A stretch of DNA of 35,860 nucleotides from Fimbriimonas sp. (GTDB lineage: Bacteria; Armatimonadota; Fimbriimonadia; Fimbriimonadales; Fimbriimonadaceae): assembly GCA_030447945.1 (NCBI GenBank), contig JAUJNV010000022.1:1-35860 (forward strand), written 5' to 3'. Shown piece by piece: positions 24,968 to 32,573 of the stretch (its first letter is position 1; every line of letters starts with the position of its first letter). Position numbers and translations under genes: made by a program. Below the pieces are notes generated by a model. It did not search any database and was not told where the DNA came from. It worked only from the letters and a program-made list of their open reading frames with translations.

Positions 24968-25615
24968 ATGCATCGCTTGCTCTGGTCTTTGCCCTTTCTC
25001 CTGTTGCATCCCTTCATCCAGGAAAGGGGCCGGCAACCCTCTTATCGTCCGCCATTGAAACTACAGGTCGGAGAGCGACTCTCCGCGGAGTCGTTCAAGG
25101 CCTTGAGTGGAGACGAGCTGGTCGTTCGTCGGTTCTACAACAACCGCCGGCAGGAGGAGGTCAAGGTCCGCCTTCGTGGCGTGGACGCTCCGGAACGGGA
25201 GCAGCGGTTCTTCGAGGAAGCGAGGAGATACCTTGCCGAACGGACCATAAGCGGCATTAGGGTGGTGGAAGTAAAAAAGGACGGCTGGGCTTTCGTCGAT
25301 GCGTTCTACATCCAAGCGGCGAAAAGCGATCCGGAGAATTCGGCCTTTCTCTTTACGGAGCCCAACCTTAACGAGAGCCTGATCCGTGCGGGACTAGCTT
25401 GGTGGGATCGTCAACCGGGGCCGCAGGCAAAGGATTACGAGGACATAGAGTGGGTGGCACGACACTATCGGCGCGGTCTGTGGGCGGATGACAAGCCGAT
25501 TCCCCCCTGGAAGTGGCGAAAGCGGCTTGCCAAGCCCACCGGGGCAAAGCGCCCTCGGAAGGGCCGCCTTAAGAGCCGTCGGAAGTCGCGTCCGCCACGG
25601 TCCCTTCACCCTTGA
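24968..25615 (+). CDS. Exported SNase-like nuclease
   Basis: 215 residues, intact. Signal peptide (MHRLLWSLPFLLLHPFI). SNase (thermonuclease) fold: ALSGDELVVRRF, VKVRLRGVDAPEREQRFFEE (Arg and Asp-x-x-Glu as in the active site), ARRYLAERTISGIRVVEVKK, LNESLIRAGLAWWDRQPG, IEWVARHYRRGLWADDKPIP. The basic C-terminal tail (KRPRKGRLKSRRKSRPPRS) may bind nucleic acid. The acid cluster for Ca2+ is not fully evident, so activity is likely but not certain. It overlaps antisense with the last 16 codons of the convergent gene (25569-25802). Confidence 0.85.
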   Translation: MHRLLWSLPFLLLHPFIQERGRQPSYRPPLKLQVGERLSAESFKALSGDELVVRRFYNNRRQEEVKVRLRGVDAPEREQRFFEEARRYLAERTISGIRVVEVKKDGWAFVDAFYIQAAKSDPENSAFLFTEPNLNESLIRAGLAWWDRQPGPQAKDYEDIEWVARHYRRGLWADDKPIPPWKWRKRLAKPTGAKRPRKGRLKSRRKSRPPRSLHP

Positions 25616-25802
25616 CGCCGCCCGGGCCGCCGCGGCGGAGGTTCTCCACGCCGGTCTTGCCCCCGCCTGTCGTGCCCTTCGCGCCCCGGGTGTCGTCCTC
25701 CAGGGGGCCTTCGGGGTTTCCGATGTCCTCTTGCTTCAGGCCCCCCGGCGGATGCGGATCGTCTTGGACCGCGTTCGGGTTGTCGCCGTCGGGGATGCGC
25801 AC
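25569..25802 (-). CDS. Small disordered hydrophilic protein B
   Basis: 77 residues, GTG start at 25802, two bases after the stop of the gene upstream. Low complexity, rich in Gly, Asp, Pro and Thr: DGDNPNAVQDDPHPPGGLKQ, EDIGNPEGPLEDDTRG, GPGGVKGEGTVADA. No known family and no signal peptide. It is the last gene of the DUF4331-TPR operon. It may be a structural or stress-type disordered protein, but the sequence alone does not say. Confidence 0.5.
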   Translation of the reverse strand: MRIPDGDNPNAVQDDPHPPGGLKQEDIGNPEGPLEDDTRGAKGTTGGGKTGVENLRRGGPGGVKGEGTVADATSDGS

Positions 25803-25804
25803 GG

Positions 25805-26191
25805 CTAGGCGCCCTTCTTAGCGCGGTCCCCCGCGCCCGGCTCCTGGTGCTGGCCGCCGCCCAGGTCACCCTCGAAGTCGTCCTTGTTCCCGGCGAGACT
25901 GCCGCCTTCGATGGCGATGCCGCCACTCTCGGTAACGGCCCTGCTCTCGTCGACACTGCGAACACCCGCATCGGCGCCGGAAGGGTTGCCGGAGTCATTG
26001 CCGCCACCCGACTCGGCGGACGCCGCATCCGTGTCGGCGATACCCGGCCTTTGGATGTTCACGTTCAGGTTGCCGCTGTCCTCGTGCTGGAGCGAGCTGT
26101 GCGGGTCGGTGCTGCCGCCCGAGGGAGTGTCGCCGGAGGGACCGGTGCCCTGTTCGTAAGGTGGGTCGTAAGGGGGATCGGTATGGTTCAT
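25805..26191 (-). CDS. Small disordered hydrophilic protein A
   Basis: 128 residues, starting MNHTDPPYDPPYEQGTGPSG. Acidic and rich in Gly, Ser, Asp and Asn; no hydrophobic core, signal peptide or cysteine. The start is 2 bases beyond the stop of the TPR lipoprotein gene, so translation is coupled. It ends AGDRAKKGA. No family recognised. Because the frame lacks indels and has a tight gene junction, it is likely real and expressed. Confidence 0.6.
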   Translation of the reverse strand: MNHTDPPYDPPYEQGTGPSGDTPSGGSTDPHSSLQHEDSGNLNVNIQRPGIADTDAASAESGGGNDSGNPSGADAGVRSVDESRAVTESGGIAIEGGSLAGNKDDFEGDLGGGQHQEPGAGDRAKKGA

Positions 26192-26193
26192 GG

Positions 26194-27555
26194 TTACTCC
26201 GCTTGAAGCGCGCGTTCCGCCTCGCGGGCGTGCCGGCGCTCGATGGCGGGGCCGAGAGCGAGGACGCGCTGGAGGAGCCTTTTGGCCTTGGCTTTCTCGG
26301 AAGACTCCAGCAGGATCATACCAGCGTGGTAGAGGGTGCGGGCGTCCTGCGTTCCGTGGGCCATGGCCTTGGCGATCGCCGCCCGCGCTTCCGCTTGGCG
26401 TCCCGCCCGGAACGCGGCCCAGGCGAGGGTGTCGTAGCCGACGACGTCCGGCCGCTCCTTGATGTCTCGGCGCGCCGCCGCCAGACCCTCCAGAGCCCGC
26501 CCGTGGTCCGCGCAGAAGGCGGCGTACTGACGGTCGAGCGTGTGGCCGTGAGGCTTCGCTTCGTCGTGGGAGTGCGGTTTGTCTCCGGGGGCGTGAGAGT
26601 GTCCGGCTTTGGGAACGTGCGCGTGGGCCGGAGCCGCGAGGGCTACGACTTCACCGTAGTGCTCCTGGGCCATCTTCTTGTCCCCAAGTTCCGCGTAGGC
26701 GTCGCCCATCAGCGCCAGGATCTCGGGCATCGCGACGATCTCCTCGGTCTTGTGGCCCCACTTCACGACGGCGTTCCAGTTGCCGCGTCCGGCGGCCACC
26801 TTGGTCAGGCCGCTCATCGCTTTGTAGCTCTGCGGGTAGATGTCGAGGGCTCCGAGATAGAACGCCTCGGCCTCGCCGGCCCGCCCCATCGCCAGGAGGA
26901 GGTTCCCGACCCGGACGTGGTACCAAGCCACGGACTCGCGTGGCATGTGGTTCGCGTCCGCTTCCTTCTGGGCCTTCAGCAGGAGTTCGAGCGCCTTCTC
27001 TCTCCCGAATCTCGAGGATGCGCGCGCGGTGGTGAGACGGCTCAGGCGGTCGAGGTACCGGTTGCCCTCCCGAATGGCCTTCTCCGCCTCCTCGTAGTCG
27101 CCCATCTCGATCATGATCTCGGCTTCGAGCTGACAGGCCTGCGGATCGCCCGGGGCGATGTTGCGTGCGAGGCGGACCGCCTCGCGGGCGTCGCGGAAGC
27201 GGTGCTGCTCAAGGAGCGCTTGCACGAGGCGGCAGGCGGCCCGCGGGTTGCCGGCGGTGCGTAGCTTCAGAGACTTCCGGGCAGCCTGCTCCGCCGCCAC
27301 CGCATCTTCCATCGAGTCCTTCGCCCGGGACCGGCGCAGGTGGGCTCCGGACAGCATCGACCAGCCGATGGCGCCCTGAGGATCTCGGACGACGGCCGCC
27401 TTTCGCAACTGGATCTCCTTGTCGTCCGCCTGGGGATCGAAGGGAGCACGGGTGTCGACCTGGGCGAGCGCAGGGGCTGCTATCGTCTTGGCGTCCGGCA
27501 CGCAGCCGGCGCCGAAGAGGGCGACGAGGAGCAGGGAAGGCGGAATCTTCTTCAT
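26194..27555 (-). CDS. TPR lipoprotein with a His-rich loop
   Basis: 453 residues, intact. The signal peptide ends in a lipobox (LLLVALFGAGC, Cys 18), so it is probably processed by Lgt. The rest is tetratricopeptide-type helical pairs: AACRLVQALLEQHRFRDARE, DPQACQLEAEIMIEMGDYEE, YHVRVGNLLLAMGRAGEAEA, LMGDAYAELGDKKMAQEHYG, LAWAAFRAGRQAEARAAIAK, LYHAGMILLESSEKAKAKRL. At residues about 311-338 eight His occur in alternating patterns (HAH, HSH, HSH, HGH), suggesting a metal-binding loop between repeats. DUF4331 and TPR genes commonly occur together. It lies in the operon downstream of the split DUF4331 pair, beyond a probable terminator. Confidence 0.85.
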   Translation of the reverse strand: MKKIPPSLLLVALFGAGCVPDAKTIAAPALAQVDTRAPFDPQADDKEIQLRKAAVVRDPQGAIGWSMLSGAHLRRSRAKDSMEDAVAAEQAARKSLKLRTAGNPRAACRLVQALLEQHRFRDAREAVRLARNIAPGDPQACQLEAEIMIEMGDYEEAEKAIREGNRYLDRLSRLTTARASSRFGREKALELLLKAQKEADANHMPRESVAWYHVRVGNLLLAMGRAGEAEAFYLGALDIYPQSYKAMSGLTKVAAGRGNWNAVVKWGHKTEEIVAMPEILALMGDAYAELGDKKMAQEHYGEVVALAAPAHAHVPKAGHSHAPGDKPHSHDEAKPHGHTLDRQYAAFCADHGRALEGLAAARRDIKERPDVVGYDTLAWAAFRAGRQAEARAAIAKAMAHGTQDARTLYHAGMILLESSEKAKAKRLLQRVLALGPAIERRHAREAERALQAE

Positions 27556-27565
27556 AAATAAGGAA

Positions 27566-27590
27566 GCCCGGCGGCACGGGGCCGCCGGGC
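27566..27590 (-). terminator. Hairpin terminator-like sequence after the DUF4331 genes
   Basis: gcccggcggc and gccgccgggc are exact 10-base arms around acggg. On the minus strand the stem is followed by TTCCTTATTT. It lies between the stop of the DUF4331 C-half gene and the TPR start, so it may attenuate rather than fully stop transcription into the rest of the operon. The TPR gene's ATG is 11 bases after it. Confidence 0.65.
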
Positions 27591-27601
27591 GGGCGAGTCC
27601 T

Positions 27602-28318
27602 CTACTGAGGGTTGCCCAGATAGGGGAAGCGGTTCGTAAAGCCCTTCCCGTCCGAACCCACGTTGTCACTCGTGAGCGTGGGGATCTGCTTGTTGTCCGC
27701 CGGAGCAAGGCCAAGGTCCGAGATCGTCGTTCCGAACACGATGTTCAGTGAAATGTCGACGACGTCGTTGCTCAGCTCGCGTCCGCCGAAGCGGCTGCCC
27801 GTCGCGCCGGCCGTCTCGACGCCAAGATAGGCGCCTTGGACGCCCCGCACGGAGAGGTCGGCCTTCATGACGTCGGGGACCAGCACCGCCTTCACGACAT
27901 CGACCGTCGCTTGGGACCGCCGACCGTTCGGAGCGAAGCTGAAGACTTCGTCGAAGAACTTCTGGATGTCCCGAGCCAGCTCCTGCGGATCTTGCGTCGG
28001 GGGAATCTCGTTGTTGACCTTGTGGCGGTTGTTCGCGACGGTCGCGAGGACCTCGTTCACCACGGGGCGAGCGAGACGGTCCATCTGCCGGAACGAGCCG
28101 CCGCCCGCGTCGACGCTCGTCGTCGTCCAGACGCCGATGACGCCCAGACGGCCACCACCGCCGCCGGTACCGCCGGTACCACCGGTACCACCGGTTCCGC
28201 CACTGCCGCCATTGGTGCCGAATCCGCCGCGGTCATTGTTGCCGCTGCACCCACCCAGGACTACGAAGCCTAGAGCGAGCACCGCTGCGGAAGCGAAGAA
28301 TGCATTCTTCCTTACCAT
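27602..28318 (-). CDS. DUF4331 C-terminal half as a separate lipoprotein
   Basis: 238 residues. A lipoprotein signal (MVRKNAFFASAAVLALGFVV, LGGC) and a Gly/Thr-rich spacer (about residues 28-52) lead into the second half of the DUF4331 domain: LGVIGVWTTTSVDAGGGSFR, QMDRLARPVVNEVLATVANN, KVNNEIPPTQDPQELARDIQ, KFFDEVFS, ISLNIVFGTTISDLGLAP, GFTNRFPYLGNPQ. In the usual family members this half follows directly on the N-half in one chain. Here it starts 2 bases after the N-half stop. Gene intact. Confidence 0.85.
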   Translation of the reverse strand: MVRKNAFFASAAVLALGFVVLGGCSGNNDRGGFGTNGGSGGTGGTGGTGGTGGGGGRLGVIGVWTTTSVDAGGGSFRQMDRLARPVVNEVLATVANNRHKVNNEIPPTQDPQELARDIQKFFDEVFSFAPNGRRSQATVDVVKAVLVPDVMKADLSVRGVQGAYLGVETAGATGSRFGGRELSNDVVDISLNIVFGTTISDLGLAPADNKQIPTLTSDNVGSDGKGFTNRFPYLGNPQ

Positions 28319-28320
28319 TA

Positions 28321-29010
28321 TTATCCTCCCGCCGCCAGGCTCGACCTGGGCAGCTCGACCACGATCGCGAGCACGTTGTACCTTCCGACTTCGAAGAAGT
28401 CCCTCGCCTGTCCGGGCGGCCTCCACGAGGTCTGCATCGGCTGGTTCGGGTTTGCGGGCGCCGGTGCGCCGAGCGGCGTCGCGCGGTCGGGGAAGATCTC
28501 GAAGAACCTCTCCAGGTCGAAGAAGAACGGGTCCTCGCGACGTCCGGCGAACACCCTCATGCCCTCCGTGGGGCTGAAGACCTCATTGAACCGGCCCGCG
28601 GTCGGGAACGCGCCCTCGAAGGTGGACACCGTGCCGGTGAGACGGGGGTTGACCGGTCCGGAAATCTGCACGGTCTGGAACTCGGTCTTGGGGCCGAACT
28701 TGGCCTGGATGACCTTGTCCTCCACGAAATCTCCGTTCGTGTCGATCTTGAACTGATAGAGCACGTTCGGGTCGAAGCGGGTGTTGCCGCCGTCGGAGCT
28801 CGTGATGAGGGGGTTGACCGTCATCACCAAGACGACGTTGTCGGCGTTCTCCTTGCTGGGGAAGACGAATACGTCCGTGAGGTCGGCTCCGGGAGTCCGG
28901 ACGTTCTCGGGAGTGTCGGCGTGGTCCGAGCCTATGGCCGGAACGATCAGTGCTGCAGCGGCCGCGCCTAGCCCGAGGGCGAGGACGGCTAATCTTTTGC
29001 CGCGTAACAT
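28321..29010 (-). CDS. DUF4331 N-terminal half, exported
   Basis: 229 residues, intact. Signal peptide (MLRGKRLAVLALGLGAAAAA) followed by the DUF4331 opening GSDHADTPENVRTPGADLTD, VFVFPSKENADNVVLVMTVN, PL; then DPNVLYQFKIDTNGDFVEDK, MRVFAGRREDPFFFDLERFF, VGRYNVLAIVVELPRSSL and a stop. DUF4331 proteins are extracytoplasmic beta-rich proteins of unknown function. The homology ends just where a full protein would continue with IGVWTTTS, which is encoded by the next gene. GGAGAG lies 9-14 bases before the ATG. First gene of the operon. Confidence 0.87.
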   Translation of the reverse strand: MLRGKRLAVLALGLGAAAAALIVPAIGSDHADTPENVRTPGADLTDVFVFPSKENADNVVLVMTVNPLITSSDGGNTRFDPNVLYQFKIDTNGDFVEDKVIQAKFGPKTEFQTVQISGPVNPRLTGTVSTFEGAFPTAGRFNEVFSPTEGMRVFAGRREDPFFFDLERFFEIFPDRATPLGAPAPANPNQPMQTSWRPPGQARDFFEVGRYNVLAIVVELPRSSLAAGG

Positions 29011-29058
29011 TTTCAAACTGCTCTCCTTTCCACCTGCCGTCGTCGACAGGCGGATACT

Positions 29059-29076
29059 GTGCCTCGGTCGAGGCAC
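29059..29076. promoter_or_regulatory. Palindrome upstream of the DUF4331 operon (candidate operator)
   Basis: GTGCCTCG and CGAGGCAC are exact 8-base arms around gt, 49-66 bases before the ATG of the DUF4331 N-half. The 258-base region to the cupin gene holds no gene, and this is its most symmetric site. The palindrome could be an operator or a leader hairpin; no clear -10/-35 is seen. Confidence 0.35.
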
Positions 29077-29268
29077 GTAGGTAAGATGCTACCGGATCGT
29101 CAGGCGTCCACGTGCGATTGAGATCCTCGTGTTGAACCTAGGAAGGCATCCTCTTGCAAATCGATCGAAAAATGATCAGAATGTGAGCGGGGAGCGCTCC
29201 TCGTCGGAAGGGTGCGCGCCCAGGGCGGTCCTCCGAAGAAGAGCGCAACGGAGCCTCGTCACAGGCCC

Positions 29269-29610
29269 TTACGGATCGTCCCGGTCGTGAAGGTGGGCCG
29301 GCGGGTGCGTGGCTTCGACGCAGGAGAACGGCTCCAAGATCCGGTACGCGTGCTCCTGCCCCTTGTTCACGACCCACGAGTCTCCGGGCTCGAGGATCAC
29401 GACCTGGCCCGCGATGTGCAGCTCGGCGCGACCCTTGAGGACGTAGCCGACGGTTTCGTATTCCCGCGCGGCGGCGTGCTTAGGATCGCCGGGCTCCGCG
29501 TCCTCCCAGAGGCGCATGGAGACGCTGATGCCCGACGCGAGGTACGTCTGGCCCATCTTGCCGTGCGGGGAAGCCCCGCTGCTGACCTTGGTGATGCTGG
29601 TGTTGTTCAT
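29269..29610 (-). CDS. Cupin-2 domain protein
   Basis: 113 residues, intact. A small beta-barrel with the two cupin motifs: AREYETVGYVLKGRAELHIA (motif 1, with the metal ligands partly replaced) and EPGDSWVVNKGQEHAYRILE (motif 2, with His). It starts MNNTSITKVSSGASPHGKMG. Such single cupins often bind a metal and a small sugar or acid. Motif 1 lacks one of the canonical His residues, so the metal site is uncertain. A perfect palindrome precedes the start. Confidence 0.85.
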   Translation of the reverse strand: MNNTSITKVSSGASPHGKMGQTYLASGISVSMRLWEDAEPGDPKHAAAREYETVGYVLKGRAELHIAGQVVILEPGDSWVVNKGQEHAYRILEPFSCVEATHPPAHLHDRDDP

Positions 29611-29617
29611 GGAATTA

Positions 29618-29687
29618 GGTGTTGCGGTATTGCGGTGTTACGGTATTGATGCTCCGGAATACCGTAACACCGCAATACCGCAACACC
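29618..29687. repeat. Perfect 30-base-arm palindrome of 8-base units
   Basis: The arm is GGTGTTGC GGTATTGC GGTGTTAC GGTATT (29618-29647). The exact reverse complement is at 29658-29687, with a 10-base loop gatgctccgg. No mismatch occurs. It fills the gap between PEBP and cupin; the PEBP TAG is at 29692. Confidence 0.97.
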
Positions 29688-29691
29688 GTCT

Positions 29692-30240
29692 CTACTCCCT
29701 CTTATACACCCCCACCACCTCGCCCTTGGCCAAGACGTGCCCGCGCATTGCGTCGAGGAGGCATGGCGATTGAAGCCGGGTTTGAGGTCGAGCACGGTGT
29801 CCAGCGCGAAGAGCTGGAAGTGGTAGTGGTGGGCCGCATCGGCGGCGGGGGCTTGGGGCCGAAGTAGCCGGTGTTGCACGTGTGGTTCGAGCCTTGGATT
29901 GCGCCGTCGATGCCCTTCACCTTGTCCCCGGGGAAGCTTGGCCGGGAGCGCGCGTCGTGGTCGTGGGGATGTTCGCGACGAGCCAGTGGACGAAGGGCCG
30001 GGGCTGCCCGCTTCGGGGTCCTCCACCATGAGCACCAGGCTTTGGGCGGCGGTGGGAACGCCCGACCAACTGATGGCGGGTGAGGGCGTCGTCGCCGTAG
30101 GCGGAGTTCCGCTCGGGGATCGCAGGCGTCGGGGTCGAAGGACTCGGAGCGGACGAGCGTCCCCGGCCGCTTCCGTCTCGGGCAGCGTCGTCCGCGCGCG
30201 CCGCGCGTCGATCTTGTTCAGCAGCGCGGGACCCTGGCGG
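29692..30240 (-). CDS. PEBP-family (YbhB/YbcL) domain, probably fused to the dehydrogenase upstream (frameshifted)
   Basis: Phosphatidylethanolamine-binding-protein fold, called Raf-kinase-inhibitor-like in bacteria; function in bacteria is unclear. Blocks across frames: LVRSESFDP, IPERNSAYGDDA, ISWSGVPTAAQSLVLMVEDP, EAGSP, FVHWLVANIP, VKGIDGAIQGSNHTCNTGYF, GP, AAHHYHFQLFALDTVLDLKP, GHVLAKGEVVGVYKRE. The conserved DP, HW, GP and HHY signatures are present. No ATG, GTG or TTG lies between its first strand and the end of the dehydrogenase. The two are in order without a stop in the reconstructed frame. At least five shifts are needed. Confidence 0.82.
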
Positions 30241-31457
30241 CCGTAGGTGATGTAATCACGCCGTTCGTGTCGTCGCCCACCACGAGCGCACCGTCCTTCA
30301 TCACCGCGAGCCCGGCCAGCCGGCCGATGTGACCCTCCGTCTCCCCCTCCTTCACGTGGAAGCCGGTGAGGAACGGCTCGAACGCCGTCGGACGGCCCCC
30401 TCGTCGAACCGCACGCGCACGACTTCGTAGCCGCTCGGCGGCTTGCGGTTCCAAGAGCCGCGCATGGCCCAGAAGGCGTCGTTCCGGTACTCCCGGGGAA
30501 ACATGCCGCCCGTGTAGAAGGCGCCTTGGAGCGGCGAGGAGTGGGCCGTGTAGAGGAGGGTCGGTTCCTTGCTCATCGCGGCCCACTTCTCTTTCGTGTA
30601 ACCGGCCGGAGGCTCGTCGGCAGGATTGAACTTAGAGTTGTCGTACACGTACGGCCAGCCGTAGCGGGCGCCCGGCAGGATCTCGTTCAGCTCTTCCTTC
30701 TGGTCGTCGTCCCCCAGCCAGTCGATGCCGTGGTCCATGCCCCACATCCGCTTCGAGGTGGGATGCCAGCCGAAGCCGATGGTGTTGCGAAGACCGCTTG
30801 CGTAGATCTTCCGCCCGCGGCCGTCGGCTCCGGCGCGGATGATCGTGGCGTTATCCGGATCGTTTCTTCGCAGGCGTTGCAGGTCGAGCCGACGGAGACG
30901 TACATCATCTTGTCCGGCCCAAAGGCGATCGTGCGATTGGGATGCTGCCCCGCGCCCGGAAGGTTTCGGAGCACTAACTCGGAGCGGCCGACGGTGCCGT
31001 CCCGCAGGATCGGCGCGCGATCACCTCCGTGACGCTCACCACGTAGAGGTAGCCGTCGCGGATGGCTACGCCGTGCGCGTTCTTCTTTTGCAGGACGGAC
31101 TTCTGCACGTCCACGGCCGCCGTCGTTGTCCGTGTCGCGCATCATGACGACGTTGCCCATCTCTCGCTGGCTGACGTAGAGCGTGCCGTCAGGGGCGACG
31201 GCCATCATGCGCGGGTTCTGCGTCTCGGCGAACTTGGCGATCGCGAAGCCCTCCGGCAGCTTGAGGCCGGCAACGCGCGCTCGGGTGTCGGTTCGAGCTT
31301 GGGCAGCTCGTAGACGTGGGTCTGAATCGTAACGTCGTTCGGCTTCTTGTCCGTCCCTTGCCTCGTCAGGATCGCGCCGCCCGTGGCGAGGCCCGTCGCG
31401 GCGGGGAGGACGAGGAGTACAGGATGCCTTTGGGTCGGGGGGAGGGAGTGCGCTCAT
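30241..31457 (-). CDS. PQQ-type sorbosone/glucose dehydrogenase-like beta-propeller (frameshifted)
   Basis: A six-bladed propeller enzyme that oxidises sugars outside the cytoplasm. It starts MSALPPP and a probable signal peptide (HPVLLVLPAATGLATGGAI, after a one-base shift). Blocks: ELPKLEPTPER, GLKLPEGFAIAKFAETQNPR, MMAVAPDGTLYVSQREMGNV, LRNLPGAGQHPNRTIAFGPD, KMMYVSVGSTCNACEE, MWGMDHGIDWLGDDDQKEEL, NEILPGARYGWPYVYDNSKF, FYTGGMFPREYRNDAFWAMR, GSWNRKPPSGYEVVRVRFDE, GRLAGLAVMKDGALVVGDDT. The His in GQHPNR is the catalytic-type His, and the NACEE cysteine region is family typical. Continues into the PEBP domain. Confidence 0.87.
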
Positions 31458-31564
31458 GAGAAGTGTGCCGGGCGGAGCCCCGCACCTTGACAGGGCAAAG
31501 GGGCCGCCGGTTCACCTCCCCGCGCGCCTTGCCCGTGTCGCGCAGAGAAGGTTTGTACCTTAGT

Positions 31565-31777
31565 GGCTGTATAGCAACTGGGACAGCGATTCCGGACCCC
31601 CTCGCCTTTTGCTCCGGCAAAGGGAGAGGGGCAGGGGGTGAGGGTTCCGGAAGTCTCGCCTTCTCCCCAAGCTATAGACGTAGAGCCACTGCCCGGAACC
31701 CTCACCCCTGCCCCTCTCCCTTTGCCGGAGCAAAAAGGCGAGGGGGTCGGGACCGCTGTCCCAGTTGCTATACAGCC
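31565..31777. repeat. 213-base fold-back element with ~85-base arms
   Basis: Left arm 31565-31650 (ggctgtatagcaactggg to gggtgagggttccgg), right arm 31693-31777 (ccggaaccctcacccctg to gttgctatacagcc), with only a few mismatches and indels and a 42-base loop. The pairing continues weakly outside (ttgtaccttagt / tctaaggaac). No reading frame of its own. It separates the dehydrogenase start from the end of the next gene; the 100 bases on either side hold nothing else recognisable. Confidence 0.92.
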
Positions 31778-31870
31778 TCTAAGGAACAAAACTCAAAGCG
31801 GAGCGCAGGCTTCAGCCCGACAGAAGCCAGCGTCCGTATTATGAGAGGCTCTTAGCCCTTGATGCGGCCC

Positions 31871-32512
31871 CTAACTCTTGATGCGGAAGGTCTCGGCCAT
31901 CTTGCGGAACAGGGGCGCCAGCTGCGCTTCCGCGACTTCAGGGTGGTGAAGGTCAAGACGTAGATCTCTCCGCCATGGAAGGCATAGTACTGGTGCATGG
32001 CGCAATCCAGCGCCCTCGGGGTGTTCAGCGAGTGCTCGCCTGTCAGGTGGGGCGATTTGGCCGATAGGCAGCTTGTCCTTCTTCGCCGTGAGCGCGCCGA
32101 GGTTGGGTACTTGCGCTCGGAGCCCCGACTTCAGGCCCTCGATGAACTTGTCATCGACCGGGGAGCTTGCCGACGTTGCGATGCACGGCGTTGACGTTAT
32201 CCATGAACTCCTTGCCTACCGACTTCGTGTCGACCGCGAGATTGGAAACTGGCTCTGGTTCATCGTCTTCTCGAGCTGCCCCACGAGGCCGGGATTCCGT
32301 TTGGCGACTTCCGCGATCCCCGGCTTGGAAAGCCGGGTCTTTCAGGTTGAGCTCGGCCCAATCCGGGGGAGGCCGATGGTGCAGCTCTTGTCCTTGGCTT
32401 CCAGGGTCTTCAGGATTTCTCCAGGCTGGGCTTCGCGCGGCGACGCTTGCCGGGTCGGTGCCCTGCATCCCACCGAGGCGCACAGGACGACGACCAGTAA
32501 GGTTCCTCTCAT
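31871..32512 (-). CDS. Lipoprotein of unknown function (frameshifted)
   Basis: Start MRGTLLVVVLCASVGC (lipobox-like, Cys 16), then PTRQASPREAQPGEILKTLE, AKDKSCTIGLPPDWAELNLK, DPAFQAGIAEVAKRNPGLVG, QLEKTMNQ, then VGKEFMDNVNAVHRNVGKL, DDKFIEGLKSGLRAQV, NLGALTAKKDKLPIGQIA, HLTGEHSLNTPRALDCAMHQ, YYAFHGGEIYVLTFTT and FRKMAETFRIKS. The C-terminal Y-F-H-G-G-E-I-Y-V-L-T-F pattern and final TFRI resemble the PsbP/DcrB-like fold, which suggests a periplasmic protein. At least five shifts. No name is claimed. Confidence 0.6.
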
Positions 32513-32573
32513 TGGTCACATTGTAGAGCGCGGCCGGGCGCGGTGCCAGGCTTTTCGCGCTGGCAGCGAGGGG

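Noticed and set aside
29011..29268. Small RNA or gene in the 258-base gap before the cupin gene
   Set aside because: No reading frame with a ribosome-binding site and no strong fold except the 18-base dyad already listed.
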